DNA from: Roseomonas sp. OT10
GTDB taxonomy: Bacteria > Pseudomonadota > Alphaproteobacteria > Acetobacterales > Acetobacteraceae
Assembly (NCBI RefSeq): GCF_020991085.1
Contig: NZ_CP087719.1
Coordinates: 2,252,001-2,316,000 of the forward strand
Reading direction: 5' to 3'
Length of the DNA: 64,000 bases
Part shown: piece after piece, positions 50,332 through 58,287 of the stretch
How the letters are laid out: every line of letters starts with the position of its first letter
Position numbering within the stretch: the stretch's first letter is position 1
Program-made: the position numbers and the translations under genes
The notes under the pieces: model-generated
The model's input: the letters and a program-made list of their open reading frames with translations, nothing else
Databases searched by the model: none
What the model was told of the DNA's origin: nothing

Positions 50332-53160
50332 ATGAACGCCCGCCCAGAGCGACTGACGCCCGCACCCGTCCCAGCCACCCCGACCACCACCGCCAACCGA
50401 TTCTCCCGCCACGCCGGCACGCTGCTGGTGCTGGCGCTGGTGGCGCTCGCCAGCCTCGGCGGCTGGTGGGCCTGGAACCGGCCGGTGGAGATGCCGGGCT
50501 TCCGGGGTCAGGTGAACGGCCTGGCCTTCGCCCCCTACCAGCGCGGGCAGAGCGCCGAGGGCAACGACTGGCCGACGCCGGAGCAGATCGAGGGCGACAT
50601 CCGCCGCGTCTCGCCGATGACGCGCCACATCCGCACCTATGCCGCCCATGGCGGGCTGGAGCGCATCCCGGAGATCGCCTGGAACGCCGGCTCCGACCTG
50701 CGGGTGACGCTGGGCTCCTGGCTGGACCGGCGGCTGGACCGCAACGCGACGGAGATCCGCAACCTCGTCCAGGTGGCGCGCGAGTCGCGCAACGTGGAGC
50801 GGGTGCTGGTCGGCAACGAGTCCATCCTGCGCGCCGACCTCTCCGTGCCGCAGCTCGTCGGCTACATCCAGCAGGTGAAGCGGCAGGTGCGCCAGCCCGT
50901 CTCCACCGCCGAGCCCTGGCACGTCTGGCTCGACCATCCGGAGCTGGGCGAGGCGGTCGACTTCATCACCATCCACCTGCTGCCCTACTGGGAGGGGCTG
51001 CCGGTCGACGACGCGCTGCGCTTCATCATGGAGAAGTACGACGCCGTGCAGGCGCGCTTCCCCGGCAAGAAGATCCTGATCGGCGAGGTGGGCTGGCCCT
51101 CCGACGGCCGCGACATCGGCGCGGCCCGGGCGACGCGCGTGAACCAGGCGATGTTCCTGCGCAAGTTCTTCAACATCGCCGAGCGGCGCCGCCTCGACTA
51201 CTTCGTCATGGAAGCCTTCGACCAGCCCTGGAAGGTGTCCTTCGAGGGCCGCGCCGCCGGCTACTGGGGCATGTTCGACCTGGACCGCCACGCCAAGTGG
51301 CCGATGACCGGCGCCGTGCAGGAGACCCCGGGCTGGGCCGGCTGGGCCATCGGCTCCACCCTCTTCGCGGCGCTGGCGAGCTTCTTCTTCCTCTCGCGCC
51401 GCCCCGACATCCGCCTGACCGGCAAGATCCTCGTGGCCGGCCTCGCCCAGATCTTCACCACCGGCACGGTGCTGGTGCTGCTGGCCATGTCGCAGACCTA
51501 CCTTTCCACCGCCGCCGGCGCGATCTGGGGCGTGCTGATCGCCGGCCAGCTCCTGCTCCTTGCCCTGCTGCTGTCGGACAGCTTCGAGCTGGCCGAGACG
51601 GTCTGGGGCCGGGTGAGCAAGCGCCGCTGGCCCGCCCTGTCGGCGCCCGACGGCGCCGCGCTGCCCAAGGTCTCGCTGCACCTGCCCATCTGCAACGAGC
51701 CGCCGCACATGGTGCGCCAGACCCTCGATGCGCTGGCTGCCCTCGACTACCCGGACTACGAGGTGCTGGTCATCGACAACAACACCACCGACCCCGCCCT
51801 GTGGGAGCCGGTGGCCGAGCACTGCGCCCGGCTGGGACCGAAGTTCCGCTTCTTCCACCTCGGCAAGTGGAAGGGCTTCAAGGCCGGCGCGCTGAACTTC
51901 GCCCTGCGCGAGACGGCGCCCGACGCCACGGTGATCGGCGTGCTGGACAGCGACTACCTGGTGAACCCGGACTGGCTGCGGCGCATGGTGCCCTTCTTCG
52001 ACCGGCCGGAGGTGGGCTTCACCCAGTCGCCGCAGGACTACCGCGACGGGAACGAGGGCTGGTTCAAGCGGATCATGTTCTGGGAGTATGCCGGCTTCTT
52101 CAAGGCGGGCATGGTCACGCGCAACGAGCGCAACGCCATCATCCAGCACGGCACCATGACGCTGATCCGACGCGCCGCGCTGGAGGATGCCGGCGGCTGG
52201 GCGGAGTGGTGCATCTGCGAGGACAGCGAGCTCGGCCTGAAGCTGATGCGCCAGGGCTGGGAGGCGGTCTACGTCCCCGACAGCATGGGCCGCGGCGTGA
52301 TGCCGGACGATTTCTCCGCCTATCGCAAGCAGCGCCACCGCTGGGCCTTCGGCGCGATGCAGATCGTCAAGGGCCACTGGCGCGCGCTGCTGAACCCCTT
52401 CGACCGCTCGCTGACCCAGGGCCAGCGCTTCCACTTCGTCATGGGCTGGATGCCCTGGTTCGGCGACGCGCTGGGGCTGGCCTTCGTCATCGGCGGGCTG
52501 TTCTGGTCGCTGGGCCTCGTCCTGCTGCCGATCAGCAACCCGCTCTCCTATCCGGGGCTGCACGAGGCCGCGGCCGGCATCGGCATCGGCGAGGGGTTCT
52601 GGACGGCGCTGCGCACCGCGCTCCAGGCGGTGGGGCTGTCGAACGAGTTCCCCATTCTGCTCTTCATGCTGCCGAGCCTGGGGCTCTTCGCCTTTAAGCT
52701 GTTCCAGATCTGGACGCTCTACGCCGCCCGCGTCGCCTGCCCGGCCGGCGACCGGCTGGCGGCGGCGCTGGGCGGGCTGGCCCTGACCCACACCATCGGC
52801 AAGGCGGTGTGGCAGGGCCTGTTCAAGCGCCGCGCCCACTTTGCCCGCACGCCGAAGATGGAGGACGCGCCCGCCCTGGTGCAGGCCTTCGCGACGGCGC
52901 GGGAGGAGATCATCCTGCTCGCCCTGCTCTGGACGGCGGTGCTGGGCGTCTATCTGGTCCACCGCAACGGCACCTGGGAGGCGGTGCTGTGGTCGGTGAT
53001 CCTGCTGGTGCAGTCGGTCCCCTACCTCGCCGCCGTCTCCATGGCGGTGGTCGCCGCCCTGCCCGCCCGCCGCGGCTCCGCCGTGGCGATCGGCACTCCC
53101 GGCGCCGTACCGGGGACGAGCAGCGCTGGGCAGGTGGTCGCCCGCACCGCCGGGGACTGA
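50332..53160 (+). CDS. GH17-GT2 fusion: beta-1,3-glucan synthase/transglycosylase (NdvB/NdvC type)
   Basis: This protein of about 942 residues is two enzymes in one. After a membrane anchor (HAGTLLVLALVALASLGGWWAW) comes a GH17 domain (about 55-330). Its acid/base Glu is in VLVGNESILR (about 161) and its nucleophile Glu in LIGEVGWPSD (about 251). Two to three membrane helices follow, then a processive GT2 domain: LHLPICNEPP (about 445), VLDSDYLVNP (about 536), CICEDSELGLKL (about 630) and KQRHRWAFG (about 667). Four or more helices end it. It should make and remodel beta-glucan at the inner membrane. I chose ATG 50332; ATG 50236, preceded by GGGAG, would add 32 arginine-rich residues. Confidence 0.9.
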   Translation: MNARPERLTPAPVPATPTTTANRFSRHAGTLLVLALVALASLGGWWAWNRPVEMPGFRGQVNGLAFAPYQRGQSAEGNDWPTPEQIEGDIRRVSPMTRHIRTYAAHGGLERIPEIAWNAGSDLRVTLGSWLDRRLDRNATEIRNLVQVARESRNVERVLVGNESILRADLSVPQLVGYIQQVKRQVRQPVSTAEPWHVWLDHPELGEAVDFITIHLLPYWEGLPVDDALRFIMEKYDAVQARFPGKKILIGEVGWPSDGRDIGAARATRVNQAMFLRKFFNIAERRRLDYFVMEAFDQPWKVSFEGRAAGYWGMFDLDRHAKWPMTGAVQETPGWAGWAIGSTLFAALASFFFLSRRPDIRLTGKILVAGLAQIFTTGTVLVLLAMSQTYLSTAAGAIWGVLIAGQLLLLALLLSDSFELAETVWGRVSKRRWPALSAPDGAALPKVSLHLPICNEPPHMVRQTLDALAALDYPDYEVLVIDNNTTDPALWEPVAEHCARLGPKFRFFHLGKWKGFKAGALNFALRETAPDATVIGVLDSDYLVNPDWLRRMVPFFDRPEVGFTQSPQDYRDGNEGWFKRIMFWEYAGFFKAGMVTRNERNAIIQHGTMTLIRRAALEDAGGWAEWCICEDSELGLKLMRQGWEAVYVPDSMGRGVMPDDFSAYRKQRHRWAFGAMQIVKGHWRALLNPFDRSLTQGQRFHFVMGWMPWFGDALGLAFVIGGLFWSLGLVLLPISNPLSYPGLHEAAAGIGIGEGFWTALRTALQAVGLSNEFPILLFMLPSLGLFAFKLFQIWTLYAARVACPAGDRLAAALGGLALTHTIGKAVWQGLFKRRAHFARTPKMEDAPALVQAFATAREEIILLALLWTAVLGVYLVHRNGTWEAVLWSVILLVQSVPYLAAVSMAVVAALPARRGSAVAIGTPGAVPGTSSAGQVVARTAGD

Positions 53161-53200
53161 TCCGACGCGGTGCGACGCACCTCACCTGCAGGCCGGGAAT

Positions 53201-53226
53201 CCGGGAGCCGCGACCGCGGCTCCCGG
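53201..53226 (+). terminator. 12-bp perfect stem behind the GH17-GT2 gene
   Basis: CCGGGAGCCGCG, AC, and CGCGGCTCCCGG form a perfect 12-bp stem 40 nt past the stop codon. The sequence after it, TCCTGTTTC, has a few T residues, so it is a reasonable intrinsic terminator. Confidence 0.6.
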
Positions 53227-53290
53227 TCCTGTTTCGGAGACCGGTCCGCCGATCAGGATTTTTTGAATGTTCCTCGATTTACGGGACGCG

Positions 53291-53305
53291 TTAAGGCTAG
53301 GTTAA
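53291..53305 (+). promoter_or_regulatory. Perfect CtrA-type site TTAA-N7-TTAA
   Basis: The sequence TTAAGGCTAGGTTAA matches the alphaproteobacterial CtrA binding consensus TTAA-N7-TTAA exactly. It lies 30 bp before the ATG of a small coiled-coil gene, in an AT-rich patch within otherwise GC-rich DNA. In this composition such a site is unlikely by chance. CtrA regulates cell-cycle, motility and envelope genes in this class. Confidence 0.6.
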
Positions 53306-53334
53306 TACAACCCGCCGTTGACCGAGGGGCCTCC

Positions 53335-53607
53335 ATGCCGGACGCCAGCATCCTCCCCTTCCCCGCCACGCGACGGCTGGACACGGCCTTGCGGCGGCTG
53401 CAATCCGCGCAGGTCGCGCAGGTGCAGGCCCTGGCAAGCTTCCGGGAAAGCCTCGAACGACTCCGAGCCCAGACCTCGGAGCTGGAACGCTCCACCCGAG
53501 CCTGGCAGTGCGAGATCGACCGGTCCGGCGCCGCGGCAACCCGAGCCTGTGAGGCTGCCAGCCAACTCGAAGCCACCGCGGAGCGGATGGCGCCCAGCAT
53601 CGCCTGA
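53335..53607 (+). CDS. Small coiled-coil protein of unknown function
   Basis: This protein of 90 residues has no signal peptide. Residues 14-55 have a heptad-like helix (LDTALRRLQSAQVAQVQALASF, then ESLERLRAQTSELERSTRAW), followed by an alanine-rich helical end. I do not recognise a family. The ATG has GAGGGG at good spacing. The promoter holds a CtrA-type site and a terminator hairpin separates it from the GH17-GT2 gene upstream, so it has its own transcript. It is convergent with msrP. Confidence 0.65.
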   Translation: MPDASILPFPATRRLDTALRRLQSAQVAQVQALASFRESLERLRAQTSELERSTRAWQCEIDRSGAAATRACEAASQLEATAERMAPSIA

Positions 53608-53658
53608 GCCCAATATCCCCTGGGCTCCATATCGCCCTGGCCTTCTCGCCCGGATGGC

Positions 53659-53689
53659 GCCGCCCCCTGGCCTCCGGGGCCGGGGCGGC
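53659..53689. terminator. Hairpin between convergent genes
   Basis: GCCGCCCC and GGGGCGGC pair over a 15-nt loop that itself can fold, in the gap between the coiled-coil gene and msrP. It may serve both directions. Confidence 0.45.
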
Positions 53690-53706
53690 AACGCCGTTCC
53701 GTCAGG

Positions 53707-54657
53707 TCAGACGTAGAGCCGCTCGCCCTGCAGGTTCTTGTAGAGGTCCGCGACGAACTCCTCGTAGCCATTGAACATACGGGTCGGCACCCGCTCGTTC
53801 GTCCCCAGCAGCCGCTCCGTCGCCTGCGACCAGCGGGGATGCGGCACCTGCGGGTTCACATTCGCCCAGAAGCCGTACTCGGTGGATTGCAGCTTCTCCC
53901 AGAAGGATACGGGGCGGCGGTCCGTGAAGATCACCTTCACCACCGACTTGCCGCTCTTGAAGCCATACTTCCACGGGAACAGGATCCGGATCGGCGCCCC
54001 GTTCTGCGGCGGCAGCGGCTTGCCGTAGAGGCCGGTGGCCACGAAGGCCAGCTCGTTCCTCGCCTCCTCCATGGTGCAGCCCTCGATATAGGGCCAGGGG
54101 TACCAGACCTGCCGCAGGCCCGGCATGTTCGCCGGCTGGGTGGCCGTCTCGACCACCAGGTACTTCGCCTCGGGCTTCGGCGCCGCCAGCCGCACCAGCT
54201 CGGACAGCGGAAAGCCCGTCCAGGGCACCGTCATCGCCCAGGCCTCGACGCAGCGATGCCGCAGCACCCTCTCCTCCAGGGAGACCTGCTTCAGCAGATC
54301 CTCCAGCCCGATGTCCCGCGGCTGCTCGACCATCCCCTCGAAGCGGATCGTCCAGGGGCTGACCTGCAACCGCTGGGCCGCGCGGGCGATGCCCTTGTCG
54401 CTGCCGAACTCATAGTAGTTGTTGTAGGTCGTGGCCTCCCGCTCGGGGGTGAGGTCCCGCTCGGGCCGGTAGCGCGGGTTGCGCATCGCCGCGCCGGCGC
54501 CTTGCGCCGCCCCCTGGGCGAAGCCCGGCGCCGGCAGCCCCGCCACGGCCAGCAGCCCGGCGGCGGCGCCGACGGCGCCTCGCCGTCCGAGCACGAAGGC
54601 CTCGGGGGTGACGGCGCTCTCGGGAAGCTCCCAGCCGCGGCGTCGACGGATCAGCAT
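53707..54657 (-). CDS. msrP: Protein-methionine-sulfoxide reductase catalytic subunit MsrP
   Basis: This 316-residue periplasmic molybdopterin enzyme repairs oxidised methionine in envelope proteins. A twin-arginine-type signal lies at about 25-48 (GRRGAVGAAAGLLAVAGLPAPGFA). The Mo-binding Cys136 is in RHRCVEAWAMTVPW, and YNNYYEFGSDK and FPWKYGFKSGKSVVKV match the family. The heme-membrane partner msrQ, usually next to it, is absent from both sides. The start at 54657 has AAGGAC about 12 bases upstream. Confidence 0.92.
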   Translation of the reverse strand: MLIRRRRGWELPESAVTPEAFVLGRRGAVGAAAGLLAVAGLPAPGFAQGAAQGAGAAMRNPRYRPERDLTPEREATTYNNYYEFGSDKGIARAAQRLQVSPWTIRFEGMVEQPRDIGLEDLLKQVSLEERVLRHRCVEAWAMTVPWTGFPLSELVRLAAPKPEAKYLVVETATQPANMPGLRQVWYPWPYIEGCTMEEARNELAFVATGLYGKPLPPQNGAPIRILFPWKYGFKSGKSVVKVIFTDRRPVSFWEKLQSTEYGFWANVNPQVPHPRWSQATERLLGTNERVPTRMFNGYEEFVADLYKNLQGERLYV

Positions 54658-54724
54658 CGGGGCATGTCCTTGCCTGGAGGGGAACAGATGTTCGTCGTCC
54701 TGCCCCCGCGTCAAGGACGTGCCG

Positions 54725-56191
54725 TCACGGCCTCGGCAGAAGCGCGAAGGGCACCACCGGGCGAAGGGCGGGATCGACGGTGAAGCGGTGCAGCCGGTAC
54801 CGCTCGGCGGGGATGCCGCGCCGCTCGCGCACCACCTCCCCCAGTACGGGCCCGGCCCCGGGCCAGAGCGGCAGCCCGTCGCCGCGCCGCTCGCTGCGGA
54901 CCAGCAGCCCCTTCGGCGGCAGGGGGCCCTCGGGGAAGTCGAACAGGTCCCAGCGGTCGCCGATGGCGACCACGGGCGTGCCGGGCGGCAGGCGCAGCGC
55001 CAGCTCGCTCGCCAGCCCGTATTCCTCGGCCGCGATGAAGTCCGCCCCGGCGGCGATGCGCGCCGCCTCCACCCGGGCCGCGAACCCGTCCCAGCCGCCC
55101 AGCCGCGCCAGGGTGGGATCGGCGCCGCGCGGAAGCGGCGCCGGAGCCGCCGTGGCCTGGACCAGCGCCGCCAGGGTGATGAGGAGGCCGCTGGCCAGGG
55201 CCGGCCACCGCCAGCGCGCCCAGCCGCCGCCGAGGCAGGCCGCGGCGGCGAGGCAGAGCGCGGGGTAGAGGATGGCGGGCCAGTTCCCCTGGACCCGCCC
55301 GCCCGTCGCCTGCCACAGGAAGAGCAGCACCGCCGGCCAGGAAAGGGCCGCCAGCAGCCCGGCGGCGGCATCCCGTCGCCACCAGGCCCGGGTCGCCGCC
55401 CAGAGCCCGGCGAGGCAGAGCAGGAAGATCACGGGCGTGACCAGTGCCGCCTGCCCGCCCAGCAGCTCGCCGAGGTAGCGCAGCGCGACGCCGCCCTCGC
55501 GCATCCCGGCCCGCCCCCCCTGCTTGGCGAAGGAGGCCCAGCCATGCGCGGCGTTCCACAGGATGACGGGGGAGAAGACCAGCCCGGCCAGCAGCCCGCC
55601 CGCCCAGAGCCGCCAGTCCCGCAGCCAGGGTCGCGCCGTGGGCTCCGCCAACAGCCAGAGCCCGAGGCCCGCACCCAGCAGGACGGCGGTATACTTCGAC
55701 AGCAGCGCCAGCCCGGCGAAGAGCCCCACCGCCAGCCACCAGCGCCCGTCGCGCCCCGCCTGTGCCTCGGCGGCCGCCCAGAGGGCCAGGCACCAAAAGA
55801 TGACCAGCGGGGTGTCGGGGGTCACCAGCACCGCCCCGGCATTCAGCAGCAGGGTGGCGTTCAGCAGGGCCGCCGCCCAGGCACCCGGCCGCCGCTCCGG
55901 GAACAGCCGGTTGCCCGCGCGCCAGAGCGCCAGCGAGGCGGCGGCCACGCCCAGCGGCCCCAGCAGCCGGATGCCCAGCAGCCCGGCGCCCCGGGCGCCC
56001 TCGCCCAGCAGGGCCGTGCCGGCGGCGATCCAGGCGGCGACCATGGGGGGGTGGTCGTAGTAGCCGGGCGAGAGGTCGTGCGACCACACCCAGTAATAGG
56101 CCTCGTCCGGCGCCAGCGGGACCAGCACGGCCGCCAGCAGGCGCGCGGCGCTGAGGGCCAGCAGGCCCAGCAGGAAGGTCCGGTCGCTCAA
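54725..56191 (-). CDS. ArnT-like GT39 membrane glycosyltransferase
   Basis: This protein of about 488 residues uses a TTG start (56191) that overlaps the stop of the next gene upstream (TTGA). It has 10-12 membrane helices and the GT39 first-loop motif APDEAYYWVWSHDLSPGYYDHPP, with the acidic pair needed to transfer a sugar from a polyprenyl-phosphate donor. The C-terminal periplasmic part is about 110 residues. It probably uses the lipid-linked sugar made by the coupled DPM1-GtrA protein. The acceptor (lipid A, polysaccharide or protein) is not known. Confidence 0.85.
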   Translation of the reverse strand: MSDRTFLLGLLALSAARLLAAVLVPLAPDEAYYWVWSHDLSPGYYDHPPMVAAWIAAGTALLGEGARGAGLLGIRLLGPLGVAAASLALWRAGNRLFPERRPGAWAAALLNATLLLNAGAVLVTPDTPLVIFWCLALWAAAEAQAGRDGRWWLAVGLFAGLALLSKYTAVLLGAGLGLWLLAEPTARPWLRDWRLWAGGLLAGLVFSPVILWNAAHGWASFAKQGGRAGMREGGVALRYLGELLGGQAALVTPVIFLLCLAGLWAATRAWWRRDAAAGLLAALSWPAVLLFLWQATGGRVQGNWPAILYPALCLAAAACLGGGWARWRWPALASGLLITLAALVQATAAPAPLPRGADPTLARLGGWDGFAARVEAARIAAGADFIAAEEYGLASELALRLPPGTPVVAIGDRWDLFDFPEGPLPPKGLLVRSERRGDGLPLWPGAGPVLGEVVRERRGIPAERYRLHRFTVDPALRPVVPFALLPRP

Positions 56192-57279
56192 CGCACCCGC
56201 CAGACCAGGGTGGAGGAGACGGCGTAGTTCCAGACGGCGGTGATCATCGCCCCGGCCGCGCCCGCCGGCACCCAGGCCAGCAGCGCGTCGCGGACCAGCA
56301 GGCTGGCGATGCCGACATTGGCGACCGCCCCCATGCCGCAGACCAGGTAGAACAGCGCCAGCCCGCGCCAGAGCGCCGGGCCGCGGCGACGGCGGTCGCG
56401 ATAGGTCACCCGGTTGTTCAGCAGGAAGTTCGCCGTCATGGCGACGAAGGTCGCGACCCATTGCGCGGCGGCGAAGTCGAGGCCGGCCAGCCGCACGGCG
56501 ATGCCCAGCGTGACCAGGTGCACCGCCACGCCGACCGCGCCCACCGCCACGAAGGACAGGAAGCGCCAGGGCAGCAGCCCGCCCAGCGCCTTGTCCAGCA
56601 GCAGGGCGAGGAACTCGATCAGCACCGTCGCGTCCAGCTTGGATTCCCCGGCCTCGCGCGGGCGGAAGACATAGGGGACCTCCGCCACCCGCAGCGGCCG
56701 GCCGGCGGAGAGGAGGATGTCGAGCAGGATCTTGAAGCCGCGCGCCGACAGCCGGGGGACCAGCGTGTCGAACAGCGGTCGCGGCAGCAGGAAGAAGCCG
56801 CTCATCGGATCGCCGACCGGGGTGGGCAGCAGCGCCGCCGCCAGCCGGGTCCCGGCCGAGCTGATCCGCGCCCGCCCGGTGGAGAAGCCCTCCCCCGCGG
56901 CACCGCCCTCGACGTGGCGGCTGCCGACCGCCACCTCGGCGCCGCCGTCGCGCACCGCCGCCAGCATCTGCGGCAGGATGCGCTCGTCATGCTGCAGGTC
57001 GCCATCCATCACGGCGACGTAGGGCGCGGCGGAGGACAGGATGCCCTCCACGCAGGCCGAGGACAGGCCACGGCGTCCCACGCGCCGCAGACAGCGCACC
57101 CGGCTGTCCCGGGCAGCGATGGCCTTCACCGCGGCCGCGGTTCCGTCGGGACTGTCGTCGTCCACGAAGACGGCTTCCCAGGCCACCCCGGACAGGGCGG
57201 CCTCCAGGCGTGTCACGAGCGGCGCGACATTCGCGACCTCGTTGTAGCAGGGGATGACGACGGTGAGTTCGGCCGGCAC
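56188..57279 (-). CDS. Polyprenyl-phosphate glycosyltransferase with GtrA flippase domain
   Basis: This 363-residue protein uses a GTG start (57279). Residues 1-225 are a DPM1-type GT2: VVIPCYNEVANVAPLV, VFVDDDSPDGTA, AVMDGDLQHDE with the metal-binding Asp, and ARGFKILLDILL. The rest is a GtrA domain with four helices (WRFLSFVAVGAVGVAVHLVTLG and VATFVAMTANFLLNNRVTYRD). It makes and probably flips polyprenyl-phosphate sugar. The GT39 gene is coupled to it downstream, so both belong to one sugar-transfer route to the envelope. Confidence 0.88.
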   Translation of the reverse strand: MPAELTVVIPCYNEVANVAPLVTRLEAALSGVAWEAVFVDDDSPDGTAAAVKAIAARDSRVRCLRRVGRRGLSSACVEGILSSAAPYVAVMDGDLQHDERILPQMLAAVRDGGAEVAVGSRHVEGGAAGEGFSTGRARISSAGTRLAAALLPTPVGDPMSGFFLLPRPLFDTLVPRLSARGFKILLDILLSAGRPLRVAEVPYVFRPREAGESKLDATVLIEFLALLLDKALGGLLPWRFLSFVAVGAVGVAVHLVTLGIAVRLAGLDFAAAQWVATFVAMTANFLLNNRVTYRDRRRRGPALWRGLALFYLVCGMGAVANVGIASLLVRDALLAWVPAGAAGAMITAVWNYAVSSTLVWRVR

Positions 57280-57612
57280 GCGGCGGGCTTAGAGCAGTTT
57301 GCCGGTGGCGCAAACTGGCCGGGGGGCGGAGCGGGGTCCGGCGCGGCGCAGCCGGCCAGGACCCGCCGGCGCGAGGTGTATTTCGCGCCGCAACATTACG
57401 TTGACTCGACCGGTTTTGTTCCGCCTGTCTACTGAATGGCGTGCAACGATTTGCAATCCTTAACCTTCGGGGACTTGCCCCATCCTCGAACTGGTTCCGA
57501 TGACTAAATTCTTAATCATCCCTTCAGAAATCAACGCTACCGTTTCCCACGGTTATGGCGTGGTATGAGGTTGCGCTCACGCTTCCGTGGGCATCTGCCT
57601 GGATCCACAACG
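57280..57612. other. AT-rich intergenic region upstream of a small orphan gene
   Basis: No gene is evident in this 333-bp gap. The part from about 57385 to 57560 is clearly AT-rich against the chromosome average, with GATTTGCAATCCTTAACC and GACTAAATTCTTAATCATC. It is divergent: it serves the DPM1-GtrA gene to the left and the small gene at 57613 to the right. It holds TTAA half sites of the CtrA type, but no full TTAA-N7-TTAA. Confidence 0.45.
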
Positions 57613-57825
57613 ATGCCGTCCGATGGCACCCCGATTGCTGCCGCCATCTCGCAACTCGTCAGCCAGACTGACCTTCTGGCTGCCAGGGCGCATGAGGCCG
57701 GCGATTCCCAGGCCGCCGTCATCCTTGCCCAGATGGCTGGCCTTCTCCGCACGCTGTTCGCGGCCGGCACCAGCGGGCCGGCCGATGCCCGCGCCGCCGG
57801 CGAGAGCATGACGGCCGCCGCCTGA
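57613..57825 (+). CDS. Small hypothetical helical protein
   Basis: This protein is about 70 residues long (86 if ATG 57565 is used). It is predicted to be mostly helical, with IAAAISQLVSQTDLLAARAHEAGDSQAAVILAQMAGLLRTLF and an alanine-rich end. I do not recognise a family, and no signal or membrane segment is seen. The ribosome binding site is weak for either start. Its AT-rich upstream region suggests a true promoter. It is convergent with yraN. Confidence 0.5.
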   Translation: MPSDGTPIAAAISQLVSQTDLLAARAHEAGDSQAAVILAQMAGLLRTLFAAGTSGPADARAAGESMTAAA

Positions 57826-57852
57826 GCCGCCGAATGGCGGCCGCGCGTCGGG

Positions 57853-58254
57853 TCAGCCCTCCTCGCGGAAGGCATCCACGACGCGGCGCACCCGGCCCAG
57901 GGCATCGACCAGCAGGACATCGAAGCGGATGCCGGCGGAACCGTGGCCGGGGTTCAGGGACAGCCAGACCTCCGCGGCCGCCAGCAGCCGTGCCTGCTGC
58001 GCCCGGCCCAGCGCTGCCGCCGCGGTCGCCAAGCTGGGGCGGGCCTTCACCTCGACGAACGCCAGCAGCCCGCCGCGCTCGGCGATCAGGTCGATCTCCC
58101 CGGCCGGCGTGCGCGCCCGCTCGGCCAGGATGAGCCATCCCTCGGCGCGGAGCGCCGCCGCGGCCGCCGTCTCGGCCAGGCGGCCCTGACGCTCCGCCTC
58201 GCGACCGCGCGCGGCGCGCCGCGGGGCGGCGATTTTCACGAGTGGGGGACGCAT
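57853..58254 (-). CDS. YraN family (UPF0102) endonuclease-like protein
   Basis: This 133-residue protein has the UPF0102 pattern [42 protein letters not shown] and [18 protein letters not shown]. The Glu-Asp-Glu-x-Lys set resembles restriction-endonuclease-like active sites. Its function is not established; it may act on DNA ends. It is divergent from the third GGT homologue with 33 bp between. Confidence 0.85.
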   Translation of the reverse strand: MRPPLVKIAAPRRAARGREAERQGRLAETAAAAALRAEGWLILAERARTPAGEIDLIAERGGLLAFVEVKARPSLATAAAALGRAQQARLLAAAEVWLSLNPGHGSAGIRFDVLLVDALGRVRRVVDAFREEG

Positions 58255-58287
58255 ACCCTATGGTGCCGCCAAGCTGCGGAGTCGGCC

